Source of the DNA: Yamagishiella unicocca | Lineage: Eukaryota > Chlorophyta > Chlorophyceae > Chlamydomonadales > Volvocaceae | Assembly (NCBI GenBank): GCA_003116995.1 | Contig: BDSL01000005.1 | Coordinates: 1,240,001-1,304,000, forward strand | DNA: 64,000 nt | Direction of reading: 5' to 3' | Shown: positions 46,501 through 58,500 of the stretch, in pieces | Layout of the letters: each line of letters starts with the position of its first letter | How positions within the stretch are numbered: the first letter of the stretch is position 1 | The notes under the pieces: model-generated | Databases searched by the model: none | Told to the model about the DNA's origin: nothing | Seen by the model: the letters and a program-made list of their open reading frames with translations, nothing else | Made by a program: the position numbers and the translations under genes

Positions 46501-49187
46501 CCGAAAGCAGCCTTGGCTACCGAGCCGCTTTCCCTCACTCAGGCCGAGGACGCGCACGTGCCCATCGGCCTTGCCTTGGAGGAGCCACCACTGCTTCCCA
46601 CTGCCGCGCATCAACAGCAGCTGGCTGCGCCGGCAGCCAAGCCGGGTCGGAAGCCTCGCGGAGGTGCCGCAGCGGAGCGCACCGTCAAGGCTCGCCGTAC
46701 CGCAGCCGCGGCGGCCGCACCCCCGCCGAGTAGCGACCCGCCGGAGGCGTTGGCGGAAGCTTCAGGAATAGAGCCAGGGCGGCCCCATGCTGATGGTGTT
46801 GGGCTTGAGAGCGTGCCGGCAGCACCGGCAGCTGCTGGGCCCAAGCGAGTCGCGAAGCCGCGCGCCCCTCGGGGTCGGGCGGCAGCAGCACCGGCGGGCA
46901 TGAGTGCGGCACCAGCTGATAACGACGTTGGGGTTGGGACCAGCGCCAAGCATGGTCCCACGGCTTTTGGATATGGAGGCGAGCACGTGGTGGGTTTCTT
47001 GTGGGCCCGGACGTGGTGCGGACCCTTGTTTGTGCATTCTGTTCTGGTTGCGGTTTTCACCGTCATTTTTTGTGTAGATGTCTCCATCGCTGTTATCGCA
47101 TGTTCTCGTGCGGGATATACCTCGCTCACGTAGTCGTGCACGGGCAGCCAATTTCTCGCGCTGGTGGATTCCGCACAGCCTTGAGCTGACGGCCCAGCTC
47201 GACTAGCCTCGCTAAGCTCGCCCACTGCATATCCTAATCGCCTCAGGCCGACGGTGGTGCTGTGCCGCTGACGGCCGTCGAATCGCCTCCAAAACGGCGC
47301 CGCCAGGCCCGGAAGCCGCGGGCGTCGCAGCAGCAGGAGGAACCGCAGCAAGCTGGTAGGGATGCGTCGCTGCAAGGCCGTCCTTCGGCCACAGCAGCCA
47401 GCGGCTCAGGTGAGCCCTATAGGACAGGGGCTGCCGACCTGCCAGGCGGCAGCCCAGACCTAGACCTCATGGAGGCGTCGCCGTTGCCTCTATGGCAACG
47501 GCTGCAGGCGCGTTTCGGCTCGGCTACAGCTTCGGCTCCTGCTGCTGCTCCCAGGGCACCTGGGCCTCGCGAGTTCGCATGCGGCGATAGCAGCAGCAGC
47601 TCGGCGAGTGAGGATGATGACGCGGACGATGTGAAGCCCTGTGCAATCGTGTTAGCCGGCGCCGTGTCAGCCGGCACCGGATGCAGCGGATGGTGCGGGG
47701 ACGGCTGCACAGGCCGATTGGCAGACGCCAAAGCCTCGGGCCTGGGTGCCGTGGAGTTGCCACTTGGCAGGGCAACGCAAGCGCCACCGGAGCCACGGCC
47801 ACGGCAGGGGCGGAGTCGTGCTTCACCGCGGCAGCAGCGGGACACCGTCATCATCGGTACGACCAGCGAGGAATCAGATACCGACGCCGGTGAGGGGCGC
47901 AAAGGCGTCAAAGGGGTGCTGGAGACGGCCGACGGCGCATTCGCTGTGGCCTCTCTCCCCCGCTCTGGACCTCCCTCCGTACCCCAGCGAGAGGGCCGTG
48001 TAGCGTCACCGGCTGCGCTGCTGGGTCCAGGCCCAGGCCGACAAGCGGAGGTGCCTTGCCCTTCCCCCATGGACACGTCTCCACAACAGTGCAGGGCCAC
48101 CGCGGCTGCAGGCACTGCGGTCGGGGAAGGCGCCACCTTCGGCAGCCCCGTCTGGAGCGACCCAGGGCTGGATTCGGGTTCCGGGCAGGGTGGGCCCCGC
48201 TCCGCGGAGGCCGGGGGCTCGGCCGGCGGCGGCGTGACGACGCTGATGGCGCAGCTCCAGTGCGGCAGCACCGCCAGCCCGATGGAGGAACTGGGAGGCA
48301 CACCTGAGGCGTGGGGGGTGCATCAGGTAGGCCATACTACAGTGCCTGTCGTCAGCACCACTGCACATCCTGCCGCTGCGGCGCTGGTCCAGGACTCTCA
48401 GCCGGCCGCCATCCGTGTACCAGTTACCGAGCCAGTGGCACCGCGGGCGGCTGGTTGTGCCCGACAGCAGCAGCGGCAAGCTGGCAGCTGTGAGGATTCG
48501 CCAGTGGTGGTGGTGTCGGCCACCTGTGGAGAGCGGGCCGGCATACCGCTGCGGCCTCCCCGGGCACAGCCCTTTGCGCAGGTAGTCGACCTGTGCAGCC
48601 CGCTGCCGCAGAGCGGCTGGCTCGCGGGCCGGGCCGAAGCAGCTGCGGCTGAGGAGGGGCCGGCTGCCTGGCAGGCAGGCCACGCGCCCGGCAAGCGGCT
48701 CCGCAGCCCCAAGCCACTGCCGGCTGCTGCTGCTGCTGCAAAGGACAGCGCTCCAGGGAGGCCACCTGAAGCACCTGATGGGAAGCTCGTGGGCGCTTTG
48801 TGTCAGGGCCTGGCCGTGGGGCCTGCCGAGGAGGCACCGGGCGGATGGTCCTTGTCGCCGTGGCCCGTCCGGCAGCGATGTGAGCGCCAGGGGCTCGGCG
48901 CGCGCGGGGGTGAGGAGGAGGGCGGTGATGTGTCGGGGGAGGAGGGCGGAGCGAGTCGAGGGGCGACGCTGGACCCCGGGGTCGACGCGGATGGCGCGGT
49001 CGCAGGGGCATGCGCGCTCAGTGGCAGCAAAGGCAGTGAAAATGATAAGGGGTGGGCTGGGCAGCGGAGAGGCGGCCCGCCAGCTGCGACCGGGGTAGGG
49101 CCGGAGGAACGAAGGAGTGCGGATAGCTTCGAGTTGAGACACGGCGGCTCTGCGTCGGACGACGACGAGGTCATTATCATCGACTAG
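43567..49187 (+). CDS. SLX1: SLX1-type GIY-YIG structure-specific endonuclease with a long C-terminal extension
   Basis: Exons 43567-43637, 43717-43791, 44003-44051, 44182-44292, 44640-44736, 44874-45027, 45196-45433, 45669-46093, 46374-46989 and 47247-49187 code 1258 residues, all in phase. The GIY-YIG domain is at residues 1-110: FYGCYLL, GRTYIGFTVNPRRRIRQHNG with the catalytic Arg, RPWEMTLVLFGFPTK and the catalytic Glu in FEWAWQHP. A RING/PHD-like zinc finger (CGIC, CSAC, FHLDC, CPAC) follows at roughly 300-400, as in SLX1. SLX1 cuts branched DNA and Holliday junctions and normally needs the scaffold SLX4. The family is about 270-400 residues; here over 800 extra residues follow, with AT-hook-like basic patches (GRKPRGG, KPRAPRGR) and hydrophobic-acidic motifs including the C-terminal DDDEVIIID. 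The acceptor of exon 45196 is the weakest junction. Confidence 0.88.
43849..43896. repeat. Perfect 16 bp inverted repeat with 16 bp spacer in SLX1 intron 2
   Basis: GTGCGGACAGTTGTAT at 43849-43864 and its exact reverse complement at 43881-43896. It can fold into a strong hairpin within the intron at 43792-44002. Confidence 0.9.
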
Positions 49188-50750
49188 GGCCTCAACGGGC
49201 CTGTGGAAAACACCGTCAAGGCGGTTTTGAGTGCGCTCTCCTGACCGCCTAGCAGGGGGTGAGCGCTGCGTAGCAGGCACGTGGTCTCAAGGGCGCAGGT
49301 GGAGATGGCTACCTGTCCTGAGGGGCTCCGGCTTAGGGACGATACGGCTCATCTCGGCGCGGACCACTATCTCAAGGGCTCAAGAGGCTGTGGCTACACG
49401 CGCTCCCTACCGCCTTTCTGGAGAAACTTCACGTCACTTCCTGCCTGGCCTTTGTGCCCGCGAACTGAGTTTGAAATTGACGCAACACTGGACTGTACGA
49501 CTGAGAAAATCAAAAGCATCCCAAACTGATATGCACCCAGGCACAGATGGGGGTCTGCGGGCGCTTGGGCAGGTTGGCAAGTGCCGGGTCGGGGTAGCTC
49601 GCCGCGAGCAAGCAGGCGCTCTTCAGCCAAGGGGCACGGATTGTAATCATGGTCTGGCTGGCCGGTACAGATGTATGTCGAGGCGAATCGCGTGGCTGGG
49701 GTTCAGCAACATTGACAGCAGCCGAGCCAACCGGCATCGATTAATGCTCTAAGGTCCGCACGATGGCCTATTCACGACCCATCGCAAGGTTTGGATAGCC
49801 GAATTACAAACCGAACTTTTGGTAGACAACCACAGGAATTGGAATGCGGTTGGTTACTGCACAGTAACTGGGCCGTGCGCGCAACTCAGTAACTGGGCCG
49901 TGCGCTCGACATCGACATTATTCTGTTATCGAACTGATGGACCTCTGCCATTTGGGTCTGCATCATTTGGGGGCCACAGCGCGCATGTCTCTGGCGTGTC
50001 GTTCGCGTATTTGGGACGGGTCCAGACGGGTGGGTGGTGCTGTGTTTTGAGTTCAGGCGTCGCCTCCGGCTGCACTCCGCCTGCAGGATGCCAAGCGAAG
50101 CGAGGAGCGGTTTGGAAGGGTCTTGGTGCGACATAAGCACGTCTAAGCATCCAGGACCAAGGGGTCTTTAGCCACGGGGTCCTTCTCATGAGGAACTACG
50201 GAGAACACGGTCTGCTAATTGTGTAACCCTCGCGGCCATAACCAGTCTCACCTGGGCCTCAGCCTCCCCTGCTGCTTGCACCTGATCCTTGCTGTGTGGA
50301 ACTTTGACTTCTCATGTTGTTCCGCGCCGCAACTACGCGACTTCCGCACCCCGCCCAGTTGGGCCCAGCCTTGGTTCAGGACGCCCGGCGTGGCGCAAGA
50401 AAACACGCGAAATATAATTGCAGGTGCACCCCCCAGACGTCCCCAGCCTGTAAAGGTGCGCGATTGCACAGAATTGTACATGCCAGTGACTTCCGGTGAC
50501 TCCGCGTCGGGCACTGTACGGTCCAGTAGGAATAGTTCAACCCAGATAGCTAGACGCCATGAGAGGTAAGCGCACTAAACTAGAGCCGAGGTACTCACAT
50601 TATATCGCACATTGATTGCAAACATGCCATTCCTCAGTATGCGTTGCCAACCCTAGTATAACCATGGCGTTGCAAACGTCCTCGGCCACTGAAGATTGCA
50701 GTAGCGTGTAATTTTATTAGCGCAGCTATCATTTAGGCAAGGCTAGCAGT
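49188..50750. other. SLX1 3' region and VPS23 upstream region, no gene seen
   Basis: About 1.6 kb with lower GC. TGTAA at 49642-49646 may be the SLX1 polyadenylation signal. A 19 bp string (CAGTAACTGGGCCGTGCGC) is repeated at about 49862 and 49887. No open frame has recognisable domains. Confidence 0.45.
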
Positions 50751-53700
50751 ATGTCCGCTTCGGTCCTTGAGTACCTGACTAGCGTGCTTTCACAGCGTGG
50801 TCCTTCGGCTGTACCTTATGACGAGAGCGCCAAGTGGAATATCAGAGACCATGTGTCGGAGTTGCAGAAGGCAGGTCCCTTTGGTGTTGATTTCGGGCGT
50901 GGTCAAGGAAGCTACCTTGGGAGGCTGACCTCGGCTGGAACACGCACAGGTCTTTCCAACCTTGGCATGCAAGCTGAGCGAGTATCACACCAATGATGGC
51001 AGGTGCGCGGATAGTGTATTTTGACCCAATTACGGGTCTCAGAGGCCGCTAACGCACGGTGTGCGCAAATGTCCCAGGCCGCTCAATGTGCTGAAGGTGG
51101 AGGGGACTATGCCGATACACTATCAGGTACGTACTCCCCCTGTCGCTGCGTCTGTGCCTTCGGGCGTCGCCGACCCCCCCATCGGCGTGCCATCTCGAAC
51201 CGTCATAAAGCCACAACCCGGCCTGATCGAAAACCGGCCTCGATGCACGTCGCATCTCTCTCCTTTGGGACTGCAGGGGTCCAAGTATAACATTCCAATC
51301 CTCATGTGGCTCGCCGAGCGATATCCCTTCAACGCGCCCCAAGTGTTTGTAGTCCCAACACCAAACATGGTCATCCGGCCGGGCAACTACGTCAACGCCA
51401 GCGGCCAGGTGTCCACACCGCTCCTCAGGTCGTGGCTGTACCCCAGCAGCAATCTGGTTGACGTGGTGCTGGAAATGTCGCAGTTTTTTGGCGGTGAGCC
51501 GCCGCTGTACTCACGGCCAGCGGGCTACACTCCACCTCCTACAGCCCAGGGTCACACGGTTGCGCAGCCACCGCCCAGCTACCCACTCCCGCAGGGCTCG
51601 GCAGCGGCGAGCCCCAGCGCCGGCGGTGCCGCCGCCGCCGCCGGCGCCGCCGGCAACGGCTACGCCAGCCACTACCCCGGCATCCAGGGCTCCACCGTCA
51701 GCACCATGACTCCCTATGCCACCCCCTCCGTCGGCAACACGCCAAGCTCCACTCCAGGTGGAGCCGGGCCGGCAGCCGGCTGGGGCGGCGCCGTCACGGC
51801 GGCAGGGCCGCCGGGGCCCTACGCATCCACCTCCACCGCCATGCAGCCCCCGCCGCCGCCACCACCCCCAGCTTTCGGCCTCGGCGGCGGGTTCTTTGGC
51901 GGCCTCTTCGGCGGCGGCCACCAGCAGCCGGCGCCTCCGCCTCCTCCTTCGGGGCCATCCTCGAACCAGATGTCCGTTGCGCCCCCGCCGCAGCCACCGC
52001 CACAGCCGCCACCACCGCAGCCACCGCCGCCGAAGCCACCGTCCCCGCGGCCTCCAGTGTCGCGTGACGAGCTTGAGGCGAACTTCCGACACCTGGCCGT
52101 AGAGGCGCTCGGGGCGCAGCTGCGGGCGATGCAGCGCAGTTTCAACGTCTACGCGTCGGATGAGATGGAGAAGGCTCTGGAGGTGCAGAAGCAGCTGGAC
52201 GAGCGGCGGACGCAGCTGCAGGCGGCGGTGGGTATGGGGTCCTAGCGCAGCAGCCAGCGTCCGGATGCGTCTGTTTACGTCCCCGCGGTGTGTTGACCGT
52301 GTGCCCTTCGCCGTGGTGGTGTCTAGGCGGCGGCGGGGCGCCGATTGGCAGTGCCGTGAAGGGGCGGGTCGTTCGGTGGGGGCCTGGCTGCTCTTGACCC
52401 AAAAGAGCAGTGACGGGAAAGCGGGGGCGCGTAACTCCCTGAGCAACGTGACGATGAAATATCACGGCATCCGCACCAGATCCAAGCAAGCACAGACACG
52501 GCCTCTGCCTGCGCCTGGGCTATCTCGCAGTTCGTGTGGGTCCCGGTGCTTCCGCAGACAGCGAAGCTCGCCGCGGCGAACAAACACCTGACCTGGGTCG
52601 GCGGCCGTTGGGGCGGTTAGGCCAGTTGGGGAGGCTGCGGATGTGAAACACGAGGCGCGCGCGCATAGGCAGTGGTGGGCTGGGTTCCGGAGCCGGGGGC
52701 CCTCCGCCACCTGCACCTCGACGGTGTCACCCACTGCGGGGTTTCCCCCTCCGAGCACCGTTGCTGCGGCACAATGCTCCCCTGCCTGGTGGGTGTGGCG
52801 GGCGGGCGGGTTCCTTCTCTACCCAAATGGGCCGTCCGCGCAGTGCCTCATCTTGGCCACTTGAAGCATGCCACGTGGAGCCGGGCTTGCCCTGAGCCCT
52901 ATCCGCCCGCTCAGCTCCCTTTGTGCCTCCTCTTCTGAGCCCTATCCGCCCCGTCCTCCCGCCCGTTCGCCTCCCCCTCTGCCCTGTTGGCCCTCCAGCA
53001 TGATGCCCTGACCCAGGAACGCATGGGCACGGAGCAGATGGTATCGGAGCTCGCCAGCAAAACCAAAGCGCTGCAGGTGCGGATTCTCGCCGGCAAAGTT
53101 ACTGGGGACAGAGGTCGCGGGCGGCTGCACCCATACTCACGCCAACGCGTGTGATGCTCCGTCGTTTGGGTTGGGGGCAGGATGCGGCATGTTGTGTTCC
53201 GGCTGTGGTGATTGGCCGGCTGGACGGTGCACAGGGTATCGCGGACCCTGTATAAATGTGAATCATATAGGAAACGCCGTTTTGGATGCGCCAGCCCATG
53301 GATTACGTGCGCGCGAAGAAGGTTTACGGAGGTACCGGGAAGCCGCTTCCCGGATTAGAGATGGTGGGCAAGGTCGCGGCGACAGAAGAGGCAGTGAAGA
53401 AAGGTTGTCACATGCAGGGGGCGTCGCGTGTGTTGAACAGGTAGGGGCGGGAGAAGGTTTCGGATTTTGGGCCGTCTCAATGCTCCCGCTGCTGCTGCTG
53501 CCGCTGCGGCGTCCGCTGCTGCTGATCCCTCAGGGGTGGCTGGACCGCAACGAGGCTCGCGCCCAGAACTTCAACCCGGAGGTCAGCCCCATCAGCACCA
53601 AACTGCTGCCCGTGGACGACTTGTGTCGGCAGGGAATGGAGACGCAGGTGGGTCATGTGCTGCAGGGGACGTGTGGTGCTGTGGGGCCTTACGCCTGGCG

Positions 53701-54640
53701 GCACGGCGTTGGCAGCAATGCGCTCGGAGGAGGCATGCCTATGTTACGGCGGGGGCGGTGGTAGGTCTCACGATGCTGGGCGGGATTACGGCGCGCAACG
53801 CTGCTCGTCGCGCGACGCCGAGTAAGGAAGGGGGCTCTACGTGTCCCGTTGGAAAACGTCACCCACTAGCAGCAAGCCCGAACACGCCTCCTCCCCTGCG
53901 ACCCTGCGACAAACACCTTCGTGGCTGGCCTCGGTCCGCCAGGCGCGCGATCTGGCGCTTGAGGACGCCATTCTGGCGCTGGACAAGCTGCTGCAGACGG
54001 GGCAGGTGCCCCTGGACGCGTACCTGAAGCAGGTGGGGCGGGGGCTGGGCGGGGGCAGCCAGCTGCCTCTTCCGTGTTGGCACGGAACATGTGCCTACCA
54101 GGGGCTTGTGTAAGGCACAGGCTGTGTGGATTGTGTGGAAAGCCTGTCCGCCACTTGTTTGGGTTCCCAAAACGGACGGATACGCCCGCGGCAGTTTGCC
54201 TGCCTGCCGTACGCCGGAGCCACAGCGCCTGAGCTGTCCGCCGCCCAACTGTCCGCCGCCCAACCCGACGCGCACCCGGTACTTGCCCGCAGGTCCGCGC
54301 GCTCTGTCGCCAGCAGTTCGTTTCGCGGGCGCTGGGGCTGAAGGTCGCGGCAGTGCAGCAGGAGCACCACATGGCAGCCCAACGGCAACCAGCGGCCTCG
54401 ACGGGGTCGGCATCCTACCACACAGCGCCCTACCCCATCGCGCATGGGGACGGTTGGTCCCACGGCGCACCGCCGCCACCGCCCCAGCAGCAGCAGCAGC
54501 CCATGCTTCAGCAAGGAGGGGGTATGGGGTCGCAATCCATGAGACAACCGCCCTCTCCGTACTCGGGCGCGGGCTTCGGGCCAGGGCCGGGAATGATGCC
54601 TAATACCGGCATCCTGACAAACCCGCTGGCGGGCCGCTAG
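50751..54640 (+). CDS. VPS23: VPS23/TSG101 (ELCH) ESCRT-I subunit
   Basis: Exons 50751-50870, 50950-51002, 51078-51126, 51277-52227, 52999-53076, 53534-53647, 53943-54032 and 54293-54640 code 600 residues. The N-terminal UEV domain reads MSASVLEYLTSVLSQRG, EYHTNDGRPLNVLKVEGT, MPIHYQGSKYNIPILMWLAE, RYPFNAPQVFVVPTPNMVIR and SWLYPSSNLVDVVLEMSQFF. It lacks an E2-type active cysteine, as expected of a UEV. A long Pro/Gly/Ala-rich linker follows, then a coiled-coil stalk and the steadiness box (ARDLALEDAILALDKLLQTG). The protein sorts ubiquitylated membrane cargo into multivesicular bodies. The first intron must use a GC donor (AAG then GCAGGT at 50871), since that alone joins SELQK to VFPTLACK in frame. 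The C terminus has an unusual extra Gln/Pro/Gly-rich tail of about 90 residues. Confidence 0.93.
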
Positions 54641-55515
54641 CGGACGGCGTCAGAGCGCAAGTGTGTGAGGTAGTGAGGGGCGGTTGACTGGCGTTGGGAT
54701 AGCTAGGTGGGAGGGACAGCGTGGCGGAGGGCGGGCTGATAGGACGGGCGAGGGCGGTTACTGATAGGGTGGCAGTGGCGCGAATGCGCGCGTGGTGTTG
54801 TTTGGGGTAGGCGGAAGCGTTGGTCCCAGTTGTATTTTTGTGTGTCCTCAGATAGCACGAAGCTGTGCTTCACTTGATGCGATGCTTGTTCCCGTTTCAA
54901 GCTGCGGACGTGTTTGACCCGCGGGGCTGCGTTCCCACAGCGCCTGTCGGCATGGACAGTTGAAGGGGCTGGACGGGGAGTCATGCCTGGCGCAGGGCTC
55001 TCGCTAACCTTCTCCCCTTCCTGAGCACCTGGTGTAGGATGATGCAGCTGGCACCCGTAACAGTCTGCGGCGGATCGAGGCAGCATCGTCCAAAGCTAGC
55101 GATGTGACTGTTGCGATGTGACCTTCGCGTCACCTTCGGCGCGGTGTCTCTGAGATGCTGTCGGTATGCACCGCATCGCCTCAGCATAGAACCCGCCAAA
55201 AGGTCCTTTTTGATAAAGACAGCTTGTCTGCACACAGCGTGCAACCCAAAAAGTGTGGCGTACTGGACCCACCTGATTCGTACGAATCCACGTCCTCGGC
55301 GCACGCCACAATATCCCCCGGTTTTCCGACGGAGAGGTCATTCTATTAAATGCCGCTCTCAGTATTACCTTCCTGCAATAAACAACACTTGCGGTGTTCG
55401 CGTCTGACACCGTAGAAGTGGAACGAAGGTCATTGCGGTCTTTCCGGCAAACGCGCGTCAAGTGGGAGGTGAAGGGCAGTAGTTTGATATCTCCGTCAGC
55501 GCTGGAGTTGGCGCC
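54641..55515. other. VPS23 3' region and globin-gene upstream region
   Basis: 875 bp with no recognised coding sequence. It holds the VPS23 3' UTR and the promoter of the multi-globin gene. No regulatory motif could be assigned. Confidence 0.45.
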
Positions 55516-58500
55516 ATGGGGGCTGCGTCGTCATGCACCGGGAAGCTCGACATTGTGTCGGAGGAGGAGATTCAGGCCGCCATCAAATCAATCAAGGACT
55601 GGGAGGATACTCAAAAGGCTGGCCAGAGGGCGGCTCAGGTAACTTCGGCAGAAGTCTTGAGGACGGCACTTACCTGACCGAATTGCCGTAACCGGTGCCC
55701 GGGGTGGGGATCACTCATGCTTATTTTGCAATGTTAAAATAAGCATGAGTATATGGGCGAAGGTCTGCATCAACCGTAGTGAAAGGTTTCTGAACATAAA
55801 GCAGTTGTTTCGGCTGACAAACAAGGCCGCACAGTGCCTGCACGTGCCTACTATGTTTGGAAATTGTCGTTTTGCGGGCAGCAGGTTGCGTCCGAGCCTA
55901 AAGCTGCTGGCTGTTTTTGCGGGCACCGCCGTGCAAACTCGACCACGGATGCTACGCCGCATGCAGCGCCTCATATTTCGCGTACTTTACCATGCCTGCT
56001 GTTAGCCTCGAGCAAAGGAAACACGAAGCTGATGGAAACATCTCCCTTTGCCCCTAACCGCTCCAGCGTGGCCCGATAAAAAAAACCCGACCCTCGGCCT
56101 CCCACAGTTAAGCCCCTTCGCACACCTCCCGGCATGCAGGCCATGCGGACTGTCCGCAAGGACAGTTTTAAGAAGGCGGCCAATGAATTAAACCACAAAG
56201 GTGGCATCGTGGAGCGGATCGGCGGGCCCGACCGCGTGCATGACCTCATCTCGGTGGGTAGCTGGGTGCTACCCGGCACGACCCATATCGCGCTGCTGCT
56301 GCAGATACCACACTTGGGCTGGGGCTAGCACGGACATGCTACTGCCAACCAGGTTCGGGGCCCTCCGTTTCCATTCCCACGAGCGCGCTGGCGCGCGGTC
56401 AGCGGTGTCTAGCGGCATTATTACCATTTCCAGTGTAGCAGCACGGCGTCCCCAGGCCTTGCGGAATGTATTTGAAATCGGGGTGGGGACAGCTGCCGCG
56501 GCACGCGGCTAGAGGTCCTAGCGGGCATGGATTTGGGTTGCCTCAGCGCAGAGGGACGCCTCAGGCGCTGCGCGCCAGCTCTCACTCCTGGTCCCCCCCA
56601 CCGCTCCCCGCCCGCCCGCAGGTCTTCTACCGCAAGCTCTTCGGCAATGAGATGGTCCGGCATTTCTTCGAGAACCTTCCAAGCGACCGGATGCGCGCCA
56701 AGCAGGTGCGGCAAGGCTACCAACTAGGCTACTTCCCCCCCTCCCCCCTTGCCGGTTCTTACCGGTTCTTTACTTGTAATCCCCCCTTGCCGAGGCCCAG
56801 TGGCGGTGATGGCGGTGGCATCTGGCATCTTGGCGTCACTGGGGTCCTGATCCAGAAAGTACGACAGCCATGCATCGGGAGGGGCGCTGCGCGAAGCCGC
56901 ATCCGGCAGCTCCGCCTCGAATACACATGTCCCCCCGCCGGCCTCCCAACCCCTAACAGAACCCCTTACCCCTCGACGATGACCCTTGCCGGCGCCCAAT
57001 CTCCCCCTTGCCGTCCGCCCGAGAGCTCCGGCATGCAGCTCGCAAAACACGTTTCCTATCTACACTCATTTCCCGGCGACACCTCCTCCTCGCTTCACAC
57101 AGTCCTTCACTCGGTTTTCTCGCCAACCCGCCCAACCCCGCCAACCCCCTCATCCCCCCCCAGTGCTCCAGCATGCGCCCACAAAATGGGTATCTGACGA
57201 CCATACGCTAACTATCCTGTCTCTGGCATGTAAGCGGTTTTTATGCTGCCCCCCCTCCCCCCAGATGAAGTTCATGCGCTACATCATGGGGGGCCCCGGC
57301 ACTTACGTGGGCAACCTGCGCTGCATACACGCGCAGATGGTCGCGGAGGGGGGGCTGGACCTGGAGAAATTCATGGTCGTGCAGCAGCTGCTGATAGAGA
57401 CATTCAAGGAGCTAAGCATACCGCAGGTAGGCGGCCGCCTGCGACAGCGCTCGGGGGCGGGGGGTCGGGTTGGGTTACGGGGTGACTTGGATTGGGTCGG
57501 GTTAAGGGAATGACTTGGGTTAGGTCGGGTTAGGGGGTGACATGGGTTGGGTCGGGTTAGGGGGTGACGTGGGTTGGGGTGGAGTGGCCTTTGGTCGCAG
57601 TACGTACGACGCAGTACTGGAAGGGGAAGGGGGGAGCTGATGAACCCGTGGGGGTGCTCCGAGGGCCGCTGCGAGGCAAACCCGCATGACGCGATGAGGA
57701 CAGTGTTCGAAGACCGTCGTGCCGTACGATGTACGACGTGCAGGACGTGGCGGATGACGTGTTGGAGCACGTGGAGGCGGCCAAGATGGCCATCTTCACG
57801 CCTAACGCCGACGAGCTGGTGAGCAGCGAGGAGATGGTGGGCGCCGCCACGGAGCTGCAGCACCCGCTCGTCACCAAGCTGGGGGGGCCGCACACGGTGC
57901 AGGTGGGCTGCTGGGGGGGCGGCACACGGTGCAGGTGGGCTGCTGGGGGGGCGGCACACGGTGCAGGTGGGCTGCTGGGGGGGCGGCACACGGTGCAGGT
58001 GGGCTGCTGGGGGGGCGGCACACGGTGCAGGTGGGCTGCTGGGGGGGCGGCACACGGTGCAGGTGGGCTGCTGGGGGGGCGGCACACGGTGCAGGTGGGC
58101 TGCTGGGGGGGCGGCACACGGTGCAGGTGGGCTGCTGGGGGGGCGGCACACGGTGCAGGTGGGCTGCTGGGGCCGCGCCTAGTGCGGTGGGGTCAACCGG
58201 GGCCACCCGGCGCTCCCAGGGATGGGTTTCGAGGAAGACCCGTGGATGCGAGAAAAGACACCGTCTAGAACAGACGTTTTGAGATGCATGCTGGAGAAAT
58301 AAAACACTGGAGGGCGAGAAAGCCTGGCGGGGGGTATTGTAGATCTCCCGCTGCTGCCTGAATCCCAGCTGCCCGCTGCACGTCCCCCCTCCCCCAGCTC
58401 CACAGGGTATGGATAAGACGTGTTTGGATTATGGGATCCGGATCCTTCCTCCCCCCCTCTCACCCCGGTGCCCTCCGTTTCCGATGTCGTGTAACCCGGT

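Noticed and set aside
57871..58206. Long repetitive open frames on both strands across the 32 bp array
   Set aside because: They exist only because the repeat has no stops in several frames; the region is an intron of the globin gene.
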